A stretch of DNA of 64,000 bases from Spirosoma endbachense (GTDB taxonomy: Bacteria > Bacteroidota > Bacteroidia > Cytophagales > Spirosomataceae), in assembly GCF_010233585.1 (NCBI RefSeq), contig NZ_CP045997.1, positions 4,369,332 through 4,433,331 on the forward strand, read 5' to 3'. Under the pieces are notes generated by a model. The model was given only the letters and a program-made list of their open reading frames with translations, searched no databases and had not been told where the DNA came from. Below, in pieces: positions 7,617 to 17,703 of the stretch. How positions within the stretch are numbered: the stretch's first letter is position 1; every line of letters begins with the position of its first letter. Made by a program: the position numbers and the translations under genes.

Positions 7617-9644
7617 CTAACGAAGTAACTGCCACACTTCCGCAACACTCGTTACCGGCAACTGGCAGGCACGGTTGTAGCAAACATAAACGGCGGTTTT
7701 GCCATTAATAGCGCCCCGCTGTTGCAACAGGGGAAGATCACTTTTATCAGTTGTGCCACAGAGCACTTTGTTCGGATAAAACTCACCATCCAACTCACTA
7801 CGCAACTGCTCAGCATCAGGCCCAACTATAGCGATTTCAGCCGTTGGCCTGACTCGTAAGGCAAACAGGGAAGCCCAGTTAGTCAGATAATCGGCGTTCT
7901 GCTGAACCAGTGGCTGCACACGACCCAACATCCGGTCGGCCCGCTCAGCATAGGCAGGCCGTTCCAGGAGCAGGCTTAACGCATACAGATTTTCGGCCAT
8001 CATCGAATTCGACGCTGGAATCACATTGTCAAACAGTTCCTTGCGCCGGGCGATGAGTTCTTCGCCGTTCTTATCTGTGAAGAATAACAGATCATCGGCC
8101 GACGGATCTGAGTCAGCAAAGTTTGTCAGTACATATTGTGTTAACCGGTCTGCTTCAGTTAGCCAGCTTTCAGTGAATGTAGCCTGGTAGAGCGCGATTA
8201 GCCCATCGATAACGGCCGCGTAATCGTCAAGAAAACCAGCCTGCCGGGCTCGGCCATTCTTATAGGTATGCCAGAGACGACCATTCCGGCTATCGTGCAT
8301 GTTTTTCAGCAGAAAATACGCCAGGCGTAACGCTAGTGTCAGGAATTCGGGTTCACCAAACACCCGGTACGCCGTAGCCAGTCCTTTCAACATCAGTCCA
8401 TTCCAGGAGCAGAGAATCTTGTCGTCAAGGCCGGGGCGGATGCGCTCATCACGGACGCGCATCAGCCGTGTATGACTGGCATCCAGTCGAACAGTCAAGT
8501 CGGACAGCGACCAGTCCATTCGTTCGGCAAAGGATTCATCAGATTCTGTCCGATGCAGAATATTTCGTCCGTGCTCCCAGTTGCCCTCATCGGAGAGATT
8601 GTATAAATCGGCAAACCAGTCATAGTCATCGCCGAGAATGGCCTGTAGCTCTGGCGTCGTAAACGTATAAAACTTACCTTCTACACCCTCGCTATCGGCA
8701 TCAAGCGCCGAATAAAAGCCCCCTTCCGGGCTTAGTAACTCTCGTTGTGCAAAGGCAATTGTCTGATACACAACATGTCTGTATAGTGGACTTTTGGTCA
8801 GACTATAGCCTTCGGCATACAACGTCAGTAGTTGTCCGTTGTCATAGAGCATTTTCTCGAAATGAGGGGCAAACCAATCGCCATCGGTCGAGTATCGGGC
8901 AAAACCACCGCCCAGTTGATCATAAATACCACCGAGCGCCATTCTGTCGAGGGTTAAACGCACCTTGTGCAAAGCCGCATCATTGCCCGTAACGTCATAA
9001 TAGCGAAGCAGAAACCGCCAGATACTGGGCATCGGAAACTTGGGAGCCCGGCGCATTCCGCCCTTTTCGTCATCGGCTTTAACGGCCACCTTGCGGTAGA
9101 GGACATCGAGCGTTTCGGGCGAATATAACGGATCACTTTGGGTCAGGCCGTAGCGATCGGCATCGGTCAGGTTAAGCTCGCGGGCAAATCCTTCGGCCGA
9201 TTGTTCAAGATCAGGTCGGTGTTCTTCGTAGGCATCGCGGATGCTGCTCAACAGGTTCACCCAGTTTTTCTGGGGCAGATAAGTGACACCGTAGAACGGC
9301 TTGGCATCGGGCATCAGAAACACATTGAGCGGCCAGCCCCCCTGTACACCCATCGCCTGTACGGCATCCATATAAATGGCGTCAACATCCGGTCGTTCTT
9401 CCCGGTCCACTTTTATACAGACAAACTTTTCGTTCATCACTCGTGCAACCTCTTCCTTCTCGAACGATTCACGTTCCATCACATGGCACCAGTGGCAGGC
9501 CGAATAGCCAATACTGACCAGAATGGGTTTATCTTCCGTGATGGCCCGGTTTAATGCTTCCTCGCCCCACGGATACCAATCAACCGGATTATGGGCATGC
9601 TGAAGCAGATAAGGACTTGTTTCGTTTATTAGTTGATTGGGCAT
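7617..9644 (-). CDS. DUF255 thioredoxin-fold / six-hairpin protein (YyaL/SPATA20 family)
   Basis: The N-terminal thioredoxin-like domain contains CHWC at residues 50-53, with the family signature [14 protein letters not shown] before it. An alpha/alpha six-hairpin domain resembling N-acylglucosamine 2-epimerase and glycoside hydrolases follows. The length (675 aa) fits the family. No signal peptide is evident, so it is probably cytoplasmic. The biochemical function is not established for bacterial members; a redox or carbohydrate role has been suggested from the folds. The gene stands alone between convergent and same-strand neighbours. Confidence 0.87.
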   Translation of the reverse strand: MPNQLINETSPYLLQHAHNPVDWYPWGEEALNRAITEDKPILVSIGYSACHWCHVMERESFEKEEVARVMNEKFVCIKVDREERPDVDAIYMDAVQAMGVQGGWPLNVFLMPDAKPFYGVTYLPQKNWVNLLSSIRDAYEEHRPDLEQSAEGFARELNLTDADRYGLTQSDPLYSPETLDVLYRKVAVKADDEKGGMRRAPKFPMPSIWRFLLRYYDVTGNDAALHKVRLTLDRMALGGIYDQLGGGFARYSTDGDWFAPHFEKMLYDNGQLLTLYAEGYSLTKSPLYRHVVYQTIAFAQRELLSPEGGFYSALDADSEGVEGKFYTFTTPELQAILGDDYDWFADLYNLSDEGNWEHGRNILHRTESDESFAERMDWSLSDLTVRLDASHTRLMRVRDERIRPGLDDKILCSWNGLMLKGLATAYRVFGEPEFLTLALRLAYFLLKNMHDSRNGRLWHTYKNGRARQAGFLDDYAAVIDGLIALYQATFTESWLTEADRLTQYVLTNFADSDPSADDLLFFTDKNGEELIARRKELFDNVIPASNSMMAENLYALSLLLERPAYAERADRMLGRVQPLVQQNADYLTNWASLFALRVRPTAEIAIVGPDAEQLRSELDGEFYPNKVLCGTTDKSDLPLLQQRGAINGKTAVYVCYNRACQLPVTSVAEVWQLLR

Positions 9645-9704
9645 AACTAAGTGGGCAGTTTACGGCAGGTAATACTTCATCCGCAATTCATACGGACGTT
9701 TACC

Positions 9705-11351
9705 TCAATGGGTTATTAAGATCCGCTGGGAATGGTTTCCTGTGGTGTTTTGTATTCTGAGTATATATAAACCAGCGGGCAATTGTGCAACATTCAACTG
9801 CTCCTTAACACTGTTAACCGCCTTTTTTACGACGCTCTGGCCTTGTATAGTAACTAACTCAAGTTCGGTTGGGGTGTTTGGCAACTGCGGAAATGTTAGG
9901 GTAACTATATTGCTAACGGGATTCGGCGATACCGTCACCAAACCCAGTTTCGGCTCAGTTGCTGTTAGGGCACTCATATCGAATCGGCAGAGATACACCT
10001 CACGTCCAGTCAGTTCGATGGTTCGCTGCCAGTATTTATACCGCACAACAAGGCTGGTTTTCTGCCCTTCTTCGGCGTAGGAGTTCTGAGCCGCAATCAG
10101 GATGTTGTTTTCCTTAACCACTCCACGCCAAACGGGTAGTTTTTTATCCATTAGATCGCGGGCGGGCGTTTCAATGACCAGTTCATACGCTCCCTGAAAC
10201 ATATCGGCAAACCGCGAAAGCCGATAGAGCCCATGCGTGAAGTGTTCATAAGCCGCGTAGGTATCGGTCCGGGTTTGTTCGAGCCCCGGATTTTCCCAAA
10301 GCCACAGACCCGATGCACCCGAAAAAAAAGGGAAAATGGCTGTTGCTTCCGCCATAAACGGCTGTATGAAATTTGGGTAACTACTCGAACTATCATGATA
10401 CCGGAGCCAAACCCAGGGCACAACAGGTTTATTACTCCAGGCCCGATTCACCTCCACCTGAAACAGCAGGTAAGACAGATAATCGCGTGCAAGTGGATTC
10501 GGATAGTCGTAATAATAGTAGGATGATGGCGACAACGCGTCCAGTTGAGTATAATAGGGCCCGCCCACCGCTCGATCGGTCGAATCTTTCACCAGGTAAT
10601 TAACCCGGCTAAGGTTCGTCGTCCAGTCGGTCCAGCTGTTGCCAATCACGTTAAGATAGGTATTCAGGATGGGGGTATCGGCGTAACTGCTGACGATTGT
10701 ATTCGTTAGATCGGTATGCTGACGAACGTATTTAAGCCCTTCGGCATAGAGATTCCGAATGGCATTCTTGTAGGCTATCAGAAAATCGGCATCCGATAAC
10801 TGGCGGTAAACGGCAGGCACTGTCGATTCTTTTTTGAGGGCCAGAATCCGCGTATCGCTTGGCAATATGCGCTCAATGTCGAGTGAGAACCGGTTGAATG
10901 GTATCCTGTATTGCCCGGCCGAATTCGTTTGTCCTCCAGACAGGCCAGCCAGATAGCTGTCCCATTTCGTTCTGTAAGCACTCAGATCATTGTTCCAGGG
11001 GCTGGAGAGCGTCTCCCACGGCTGATTGATCCCGGTCGCAAAGCCATAATAAACAATAGCGCGCTGTTGGGCCGTAACCAATGTGCCAACCTCATTATCC
11101 TTCACCGAAACCAGATGACTGAACCCATGCCGGAGCGGGCTTGCCTGCTGGTCCGTAAATCGGGGACCACCATAAATGACCGGAAACGGCAACGTGAAAT
11201 CTGGAAATTTACTCCATTCGATCTGATTCGGCTGACTTACGGGTGTGAATGTCAACCGGTCGGCACAGACGGTCTGGGCTACCGAATCGGGAGTAAGCAA
11301 TTCCAGTAAACAAACGATATAGCCAGCAACAAGGACAAGCGGAACGCGCAT
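9705..11351 (-). CDS. Secreted protein of unknown function with T9SS sorting domain
   Basis: A signal peptide (about residues 1-26, cleavage near SVAQ-TVC) precedes a roughly 440-residue region that I cannot assign. Its alternating beta/alpha character, aromatic runs and motifs such as PWVWLRYHDSS and SGLWLWENPG recall TIM-barrel glycoside hydrolases, but no catalytic pair can be named with confidence. The last 80 residues are a type A T9SS C-terminal domain: VSPNPVSNIVTLTF, a GLYILRIQ strand and a basic end RILITH. The product is therefore exported through the outer membrane and probably anchored at the surface. It is monocistronic. Confidence 0.75.
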   Translation of the reverse strand: MRVPLVLVAGYIVCLLELLTPDSVAQTVCADRLTFTPVSQPNQIEWSKFPDFTLPFPVIYGGPRFTDQQASPLRHGFSHLVSVKDNEVGTLVTAQQRAIVYYGFATGINQPWETLSSPWNNDLSAYRTKWDSYLAGLSGGQTNSAGQYRIPFNRFSLDIERILPSDTRILALKKESTVPAVYRQLSDADFLIAYKNAIRNLYAEGLKYVRQHTDLTNTIVSSYADTPILNTYLNVIGNSWTDWTTNLSRVNYLVKDSTDRAVGGPYYTQLDALSPSSYYYYDYPNPLARDYLSYLLFQVEVNRAWSNKPVVPWVWLRYHDSSSSYPNFIQPFMAEATAIFPFFSGASGLWLWENPGLEQTRTDTYAAYEHFTHGLYRLSRFADMFQGAYELVIETPARDLMDKKLPVWRGVVKENNILIAAQNSYAEEGQKTSLVVRYKYWQRTIELTGREVYLCRFDMSALTATEPKLGLVTVSPNPVSNIVTLTFPQLPNTPTELELVTIQGQSVVKKAVNSVKEQLNVAQLPAGLYILRIQNTTGNHSQRILITH

Positions 11352-11367
11352 ACTGCATTTTTTTCGC

Positions 11368-11375
11368 CAAAACTA
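11368..11375 (-). promoter_or_regulatory. Possible -7 box TAGTTTTG for the T9SS protein gene
   Basis: The minus strand reads TAGTTTTG, an exact match to the Bacteroidota -7 consensus TAnnTTTG, 17 bases before the ATG at 11351. No clear -33 TTG partner is seen. About 30 matches are expected by chance in 64 kb on both strands, so position is the main support. Confidence 0.35.
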
Positions 11376-11565
11376 TCCTAAAAAACTCGTGAAACGATGG
11401 TTTCCCCTTTTTCTGAGCGTAGAGTGCTTCGTCATGTAACTTCTCTGGCTTTATCGTCTTCATATATCAGACCTAACGCCCAAAGTAGTAAAGTTAACCT
11501 CTACCCTGCCTTTCAGTTAAACAATGTGTTTAACCAAACCATTACGTAAGTAACAACGAACTTCG

Positions 11566-11573
11566 TACATTTG
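11566..11573 (+). promoter_or_regulatory. Possible -7 box TACATTTG, very close to the start codon
   Basis: TACATTTG matches TAnnTTTG and ends 7 bases before the ATG at 11581. If functional, transcription would begin at or next to the start codon, giving a leaderless or nearly leaderless mRNA. No -33 element is obvious. Confidence 0.35.
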
Positions 11574-11580
11574 TCCTTAC

Positions 11581-12345
11581 ATGCTTACGAAAAGCTTTTG
11601 GCAACGATTTATACCATACGCTAAGGCCCCCGACACGAAACAGAATGTTTGTTTCTGGCAGGTTGACCTACATTCACATCTATTGCCCAGTCTGGACGAT
11701 GGCGTTAAAAGTCCCGAAGAAACGTTGATCTGCCTCAGGCAACTAGCCGATTGGGGTATTCAGAAAGTCATTACGACCCCACACGTTAGCCGCGACTGGT
11801 ATCCCAACGGTACGACTGCTATCCGGCAAGGCCTGGCAACGGTCCAGGAACTCATTGCTCAGGAACAGCTTCCTATAACCATCGAGGTTGCCGCCGAGTA
11901 CCTTCTCGATGACTTCTTTCTGGATTTTCTCAACAAGAATGATATTCTTTATTTTGGCAATAAACGCTACATTCTCATCGAAACGGGCTGGTCGTCTCCT
12001 CCCCTTCGCCTGAATGATATGCTGTTTCGCATCCAGACCCACGGCTACATCCCCGTGCTAGCCCATCCGGAACGTTACGCCTATTATCACACCGACAAAG
12101 CGGTTTTAATGCGGTTACGGGATATTGGCTGTTTGTTTCAGCTAAACTGGATGTCGCTTTGCGGACGTTATGGCTCCCATGTTGAGAAACAGGCGCGATA
12201 TTTACTCAATCAGCACTGTATCGACTTTATTGGTAGTGATCTGCACCGACCCGGCGACCTGAAAACCATGGAACGGTTGTTCAAACCAGCTGACCTCAAG
12301 CTGCTGGAAGAACAACCGCTGCTCAATGCGTCGTTAATGATCTGA
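11581..12345 (+). CDS. CpsB/YwqE-type PHP-domain tyrosine phosphatase
   Basis: PHP-fold metal-dependent phosphatase of the CpsB/CapC group, which dephosphorylates tyrosine autokinases that control capsule and exopolysaccharide export. Metal-binding motifs are visible: VDLHSHLLPSLDDG (residues 28-41), TTPH, a central EVAAEY, LAHPERY and GSDLHRP. At 254 aa with a basic N-terminus it matches the Bacteroidota branch. No tyrosine kinase or export gene lies beside it, so its partner must be elsewhere. The nearest glycan genes are the GT2 cluster 5 kb to the left. Confidence 0.85.
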   Translation: MLTKSFWQRFIPYAKAPDTKQNVCFWQVDLHSHLLPSLDDGVKSPEETLICLRQLADWGIQKVITTPHVSRDWYPNGTTAIRQGLATVQELIAQEQLPITIEVAAEYLLDDFFLDFLNKNDILYFGNKRYILIETGWSSPPLRLNDMLFRIQTHGYIPVLAHPERYAYYHTDKAVLMRLRDIGCLFQLNWMSLCGRYGSHVEKQARYLLNQHCIDFIGSDLHRPGDLKTMERLFKPADLKLLEEQPLLNASLMI

Positions 12346-12531
12346 TTTCCTGCATCGAAAAAACGCGTAATTAATGGATTGCCAATCAAAATAGAATCAG
12401 GTGAGCGTAATCAGGTATAGTTCGGGCCGGGATTATGCCGAAGTACACCAAAACCAGTAGAACAAAATAAGTAGAACGATATGAGTAAAAATCTTATATT
12501 GACTGACAGATAGCATTGTCAATCAGCACGA

Positions 12532-15500
12532 ATGCCAAACGAATACCACCGGCCTAACCTAACCTTACGAAACGATTTTCTAACTTTTACGGGGTTCTTA
12601 CGTCTGTTTGTGCGTAGAATGAGCTTCGTTGATGAATGGAGAATTGATAGGAATCAACGTGTATGGTTTTTAACTCATCGTGTTTGGCTACTACTCGCGC
12701 TTACACTGGTTTTAGTGTGTCCGGTTGCATTGGCCCAGACAACCGGCATTCGCTTTAACCACCTGTCGATTAAAGATGGGCTTTCTCACAATTCGGTCAA
12801 CTCCATTCTTCAGGATAGTGATGGGTTCATGTGGTTCGGCACGAACGATGGACTCAATAAGTACGACGGCTATACTTTCACGGTATTTCAGCCCAATTCG
12901 GCAACGCTAACCACGAGCTTCCATAGTAATCGGGTGTCGGGGCTCTGTGAAGATAAAGCGCACCGATTATGGGCCGTGACGGAAGGAAGCGGTCTGTATG
13001 AGGTTGATCGAAAAACCGGCCGTATGATCCCCCATACGATTCGGGGCCAGAATGCTCATCGATGGAATAACCAATTATCGGTTTTTGCTGATAGTCAGGG
13101 CCTTCTTTGGCTCAGTACCTATAATGGCCTTGCCCGGTATGATCCTGACCGGCACTACTTCAGGCTATATCCGTCACCACATCGGGAGATGCCCATTAAA
13201 AGCGTTTTTGAAGACCCCCAACATCGTTTGTGGGTAGCTACGTTTAAAGGTCTGTATGCATTCAGTCGGGAAACCGGGTCATACAAACAGCTAACCTGGC
13301 CCGCAAAAAATGGGCAGCAGCCAGTCTTTAATTCATTCTACCTGGATGCCAGTCAGACGCTCTGGCTCGGTACTGCCGGGGATGGGCTGTTTCAACTGAA
13401 CCTACGCAGCCCTTCCCTACAGTTGATAGCCTATAATCCGAATGGCAGCATAAATCGATACATCTGTTTGAATGCTGTCCGTAGTGATGCACAGGGCAGG
13501 ATATGGGTCGGTACAACCGATGGTTTACAGTGCGTTCATCCGGCGCTTCACCAGGTTGTGACGTATAGGCCAGAGGGTAATCAACCCAATGGACTGAGTA
13601 GTACGAATATTCAGACCGTTTATTGCGATCGAAGCGGCACAATATGGGCAGGCACGGATAATGGAATTGATCAGCAGGCTTCGAATCGAAAACCATTCGG
13701 TGTCTATCAGGTGAAATTGAGTATTGGTTCAGCCAACCTCCTGGAGAATAAAGTCAATACCCTGCTGATCGATCAAAAAAATCAACTCTGGCTCAGCAAT
13801 CAGCATACGGTTTATCGAACAGATGCCGCTCAGAAACGGCCTATGGCGATTCCTGCCTCGGCTTTTGGTACAACGAATCAGCACACGAACTATATTTTTT
13901 CGATGTTGCCCGACTCATCGGCAGGCATCTGGTTTAGCACCTGGGATGGTTTATACCATTATCACCAGCCATCAAATCGATACGAAGGTTACCCAGCTGA
14001 GGTTCCTGGTCAATTAATCAGCCGAGCCCCAAACGGCAATATCTGGATCGGGGGCGAAGGCGGTATCGCGTCTTTTAATCCCAGAACCCATCAGTACTCT
14101 TATTTCAAACATGAGCCAGGCAAAAAAACGGGCCTCCCCGACAAGTTCGTCTATGCACTGCTGGCCAGCCAGACGGGCGATATCTGGGTGGGCATAAATG
14201 GCAAGGGGATTAGTCGATTAGATCCAGAGACATCGCACTTTACGCACTATGAGGCCGGATTAACAGCTGGCCAGTTAAACAACAATGAAGTGCTCACCTT
14301 TTATGAAGACACGAAAGGCATAGTCTGGGCGGGTACGAATCAGGGTGGATTGAACCGTTTCGATCCCAGAACGGGCTTATTTTCCCATTTTACGACTCAG
14401 GATGGCCTTCCCAGTAACCGTGTTGTTGGTATTACGGGCGATAAAGCAGGTTATTTATGGGTAAGCACCAACAAAGGCCTCTGTCGGTTTGACCCCCGCA
14501 CTAAAACGATCAGAACCTACGACAATAATGTTGGACTTGCCAGCAATGAGTTCCTGGAAAATGCCGTCTTTAGTCACCAGAATCGACTTTATTTCGGCAG
14601 TTTGAACGGGCTCGTTTCGTTTAGTCCAGATAGCATTCGGGAAAATAGCAACACGTTTCCAGTGGTCCTCACCGATTTTAAAGTGATGAATCAGAGCAGG
14701 CCGCTGACAGATACGATCATCAGCCTGAATCATAATGAGAATTTCCTGTCTTTTGAGTTTGCCGCTTTAACGTATACCCTTCCCCAGCAAAGCCGGTACG
14801 CCTATAGGCTCGTTGGGCTTGACGAAAACTGGATTCAAAGTGGTACCCGCCATTTTGCCAACTACACGAACCTGACTCCCGGAGACTATACATTCCAGGT
14901 AAAAGCCTCGACCAGTGATGGACTCTGGAATGATAAAAAAGCCGTTGTTCATCTGACTATTCGTTCGCCCTGGTGGGCAACCTACTGGGCTTATTTTGGG
15001 TATACACTCCTGGCTGGTGGCTTCATTCTGGGTTACCTGCGTTTCCAGACAGAACGAATTCGCCAACGGCAGGAGATCGAACTTCAACGACGGGAAGCCG
15101 AGCAGCTAAAGACCGTCGATGAACTAAAAAACAGGTTCTTTGCCAACATCACCCACGAGTTTCGTACACCGTTGTCATTGATCATTTCACCCGTTGAAAA
15201 ACTTCTTCAGGAAACAGGCATCAATCCATTAATTCGACAGACCTTATCGCTGGTGAACCGGAATGCCCAGCAATTACTGGGACTTATCAACCAACTCCTG
15301 GATCTAGCCAAGCTTGAAGCCGCCAGCATGCCCATTGTGCTGATGCATGGTAAAGTAGAGGATTTCGTTCAGCAACTTGTCGATTCTTTTCAGCCCGCTG
15401 CTGACCAAAAAGGGCTACTACTAACCTATACGGCTGACAGTCTGCTGGACGAACAACAGTTTGATGCCGACAAGTGGAGTAAAATAGTGCTCAACCTGCT

Positions 15501-16701
15501 ATCGAATGCGATAAAATTTACGCCATCAGGTGGGCACATTACGGTTTCGCTCAAGCCGTTAGCTGATTCTATTTCGAAAGACCAAACCACGACCTTACAA
15601 TTCATCGTTTCAGACACTGGTACGGGAATTTCTGCCGAAGCCCTTCCCTATATTTTCGACCGTTTTTATCAGGTCGATACGTCACATACCCGAGCCTATG
15701 AAGGCACTGGCATTGGCCTGGCTTTAGTCAAAGAATTAACGGAGCTGATAGGCGGCACCATTGATGTCGAAAGTCAACCCGGAAACGGCACTACGTTTAC
15801 ACTGCTTTTACCGGTGCAACAAGCGACACTTGAGGATGGAGTTCCTGTATCTACCTTACCCTCCTCCCACTCGCTCCTCACGGATCGAAGCCCCGAGTTA
15901 CTGACCAGTTCATCGGACGATGCCGTTGAAACTGCATTGATCGATCTTACGTCGGCACCGTTACTCCTTCTGGTGGAAGATAACCAGGATCTGAGTGGAT
16001 TTCTGGTTAATGAACTAGCAACTTCCTACCGGATCATTACCGCATCGAATGGCGAAGAAGGCTGGCAGTTAACGCAGGCTGAGCTCCCCGACATCGTGAT
16101 ATCGGATGTAATGATGCCCGTTATGGACGGTTATGAACTCACGCGCCGTATCAAAAGCGACCCATCAACCGACCATATTGCCGTACTTCTGCTAACGGCG
16201 AAAGCATCGCAGCCCAATCGTATGATGGGTTTAGGGGAAGGTGCCGATGATTACCTGAGTAAACCGTTCCATTTGGGTGAACTTCAGTTGCGTTTACGCA
16301 ATCAGATCAGGCGTCAGGAGAAACTGCGCGAACAGTATCATCAGCAACTCATCCAGCCCGATGCCGTCTCATTGTCCGCACCAGCGCAGAACCTGTTTCT
16401 TGATCGCATCTATAAGTTACTGGAAGAAAATCTTAGCGACAACTCACTAACGGTTGACTGGCTGGCCGATGAAATGGCGATGAGCCGTAAAACACTTTAT
16501 CGCAAAATTGACAGCCTGACTCATCTGGCGCCAAACGAACTGATCCGTCATTACCGGCTTCGGAAAGCCGTCGATTTATTAAAGTCTGGCCATAATGCTA
16601 CGGAAACGGCTTACCTCGTTGGCTTTAAAACGCCATCGCATTTCTCTACCGTTTTCAAGGAATACTACAAAAAAACACCTTCCGATTTCCTGTCAAATTA
16701 A
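12532..16701 (+). CDS. Hybrid two-component sensor / AraC-type regulator (HTCS)
   Basis: One-protein phosphorelay spanning the inner membrane. In order: a signal anchor (about 43-68, ending PVALAQ); a long periplasmic two-component-regulator propeller with repeated WxGTxxG units; a Y_Y_Y domain (about 738-803); a membrane helix (about 811-836); HisKA with ITHEFRTPLS and the phospho-accepting H875; HATPase with DTGTGIS and GTGIGLALV; a receiver domain with D1192 in ISDVMMPVMDG; and an AraC HTH pair (about 1290-1389). At 1389 aa it is typical. Such proteins usually sense oligosaccharides and control adjacent polysaccharide utilisation genes, but no SusC/SusD pair or glycoside hydrolase operon lies next to it. 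A start at residue 30 is also possible. Confidence 0.93.
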   Translation: MPNEYHRPNLTLRNDFLTFTGFLRLFVRRMSFVDEWRIDRNQRVWFLTHRVWLLLALTLVLVCPVALAQTTGIRFNHLSIKDGLSHNSVNSILQDSDGFMWFGTNDGLNKYDGYTFTVFQPNSATLTTSFHSNRVSGLCEDKAHRLWAVTEGSGLYEVDRKTGRMIPHTIRGQNAHRWNNQLSVFADSQGLLWLSTYNGLARYDPDRHYFRLYPSPHREMPIKSVFEDPQHRLWVATFKGLYAFSRETGSYKQLTWPAKNGQQPVFNSFYLDASQTLWLGTAGDGLFQLNLRSPSLQLIAYNPNGSINRYICLNAVRSDAQGRIWVGTTDGLQCVHPALHQVVTYRPEGNQPNGLSSTNIQTVYCDRSGTIWAGTDNGIDQQASNRKPFGVYQVKLSIGSANLLENKVNTLLIDQKNQLWLSNQHTVYRTDAAQKRPMAIPASAFGTTNQHTNYIFSMLPDSSAGIWFSTWDGLYHYHQPSNRYEGYPAEVPGQLISRAPNGNIWIGGEGGIASFNPRTHQYSYFKHEPGKKTGLPDKFVYALLASQTGDIWVGINGKGISRLDPETSHFTHYEAGLTAGQLNNNEVLTFYEDTKGIVWAGTNQGGLNRFDPRTGLFSHFTTQDGLPSNRVVGITGDKAGYLWVSTNKGLCRFDPRTKTIRTYDNNVGLASNEFLENAVFSHQNRLYFGSLNGLVSFSPDSIRENSNTFPVVLTDFKVMNQSRPLTDTIISLNHNENFLSFEFAALTYTLPQQSRYAYRLVGLDENWIQSGTRHFANYTNLTPGDYTFQVKASTSDGLWNDKKAVVHLTIRSPWWATYWAYFGYTLLAGGFILGYLRFQTERIRQRQEIELQRREAEQLKTVDELKNRFFANITHEFRTPLSLIISPVEKLLQETGINPLIRQTLSLVNRNAQQLLGLINQLLDLAKLEAASMPIVLMHGKVEDFVQQLVDSFQPAADQKGLLLTYTADSLLDEQQFDADKWSKIVLNLLSNAIKFTPSGGHITVSLKPLADSISKDQTTTLQFIVSDTGTGISAEALPYIFDRFYQVDTSHTRAYEGTGIGLALVKELTELIGGTIDVESQPGNGTTFTLLLPVQQATLEDGVPVSTLPSSHSLLTDRSPELLTSSSDDAVETALIDLTSAPLLLLVEDNQDLSGFLVNELATSYRIITASNGEEGWQLTQAELPDIVISDVMMPVMDGYELTRRIKSDPSTDHIAVLLLTAKASQPNRMMGLGEGADDYLSKPFHLGELQLRLRNQIRRQEKLREQYHQQLIQPDAVSLSAPAQNLFLDRIYKLLEENLSDNSLTVDWLADEMAMSRKTLYRKIDSLTHLAPNELIRHYRLRKAVDLLKSGHNATETAYLVGFKTPSHFSTVFKEYYKKTPSDFLSN

Positions 16702-16815
16702 TCAAGCTCCAGCCTCGATCATTACCCAACCCAGCTCATCCCGCTGATTTTCCATTTTTTATTCGTCCTGTAATTTTACCATAGATGCTTTAAATAAAGC
16801 AAATAAAGAGGGGCA

Positions 16816-16851
16816 TGTCCCAAATTTGATAGAAACTGTCCCAAATTGATA
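16816..16851 (+). promoter_or_regulatory. Direct repeat TGTCCCAAATTTGAT, two copies 21 bp apart
   Basis: TGTCCCAAATTTGAT at 16816-16830 is repeated as TGTCCCAAATTGATA at 16837-16851. The 21-bp start-to-start spacing is two helical turns, the arrangement bound by LytTR dimers of the AgrA/ComE type. It ends 23 bp upstream of the TActTTTG box. That the LytTR products bind here is inference. Confidence 0.5.
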
Positions 16852-16874
16852 AGTGCATTTCTATAGTCTCTGGA

Positions 16875-16882
16875 TACTTTTG
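16875..16882 (+). promoter_or_regulatory. Possible -7 box TACTTTTG
   Basis: Exact TAnnTTTG match placed downstream of the direct repeat. A start near 16889 would put the repeats at about -73 to -38, a usual place for activator sites. The leader to the first LytTR gene would then be about 270 nt. Confidence 0.4.
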
Positions 16883-17158
16883 GGTTGTTAAAGAGGGGAT
16901 TTCCCCATGCAACCGTAGAGCCCTGTTCAGTTGACAAAGCCAACGAACAATTTACTTCGCTTTCTGCCTATATCCACACGTTTACTTCCCCGGCTGGGTT
17001 TACTCTGAGCAGGCTCTCTATCTCTTTCAATCCAACCCTGGCCAACAAAAAACGCATCCGAACGGAAAAATACAATTTACAAAACAAACTGTTTACAACC
17101 CGTTTCTTAGTCAGATTGGCTACTACTCACTAAATATTCACACGATCCTATATTGATT

Positions 17159-17488
17159 ATGCAAGCAAGACCGGGTGCAGGCGTACGCCACCAGATTGAG
17201 CCAGACAGTGTGATCGCAATCACCGCTGATGGGAATTATAGTTATATACACCTGATCAATGGCGAGCGTTTATACGTTAGCCGAACGCTTAGCTGGTTTA
17301 CACAGCGATGGCCTGAATTGCTTCGGATTCATAAGCATGCCCTGATCAATCCAGGATTTATTAATCAATATCAGCTAAAAATGGGCAAACGGCCAATTGG
17401 CCACGTTGTTATGAAAACCAATTTACGGCTTGAGGTATCCCGTCGGCGTATCAGGGAACTTGAAACTTTCCTGGGGCATCAATCCTGA
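17159..17488 (+). CDS. Stand-alone LytTR DNA-binding regulator 1
   Basis: 109-residue protein consisting of a LytTR domain only. The core TADGNYSYIHLINGERLYVSRTL, then LRIHKHALINPGFI and the C-terminal LEVSRRRIRELETFL, match the beta-sheet DNA-binding fold. No receiver domain precedes it, so control must come from levels, ligand or partner proteins. The ATG at 17159 is preferred to a TTG two codons upstream. A second LytTR-only gene follows 215 bases later, and a candidate direct-repeat binding site lies upstream. Confidence 0.85.
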   Translation: MQARPGAGVRHQIEPDSVIAITADGNYSYIHLINGERLYVSRTLSWFTQRWPELLRIHKHALINPGFINQYQLKMGKRPIGHVVMKTNLRLEVSRRRIRELETFLGHQS

Positions 17489-17703
17489 ACCGGAATGACC
17501 CGTAATCGCAAACTACGTAACTCCCGCAAAAGTCACCATTAATTAATTTATTGTATATATGAAATTAGCTATTTATTTTGCACCTATAAGCTGGATATGA
17601 ACTAAATAAAACTCGATTGCAACTGAAACGAAAGTTCATGCCTCTATATCAACGACCTATCTGTTGATTCGCAAAAAAATAAGCCATAATAAACACTACT
17701 TAT

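Larger units (their letters stand above)
16702..17158 (+). promoter_or_regulatory. Regulatory region ahead of the LytTR genes
   Basis: No credible protein is encoded here. An 82-codon frame from 16885 opens with TTG and has no recognisable features. The region holds a small GCTTTA/TAAAGC hairpin (16787-16800), a 21-bp-period direct repeat (16816-16851), an exact TAnnTTTG box (16875-16882) and a roughly 270-nt leader before the first LytTR gene. Confidence 0.5.

Noticed and set aside
16885..17133. 82-codon frame between the HTCS and LytTR genes
   Set aside because: TTG start and low-complexity residue mix with no domain; it overlaps the putative promoter and leader.
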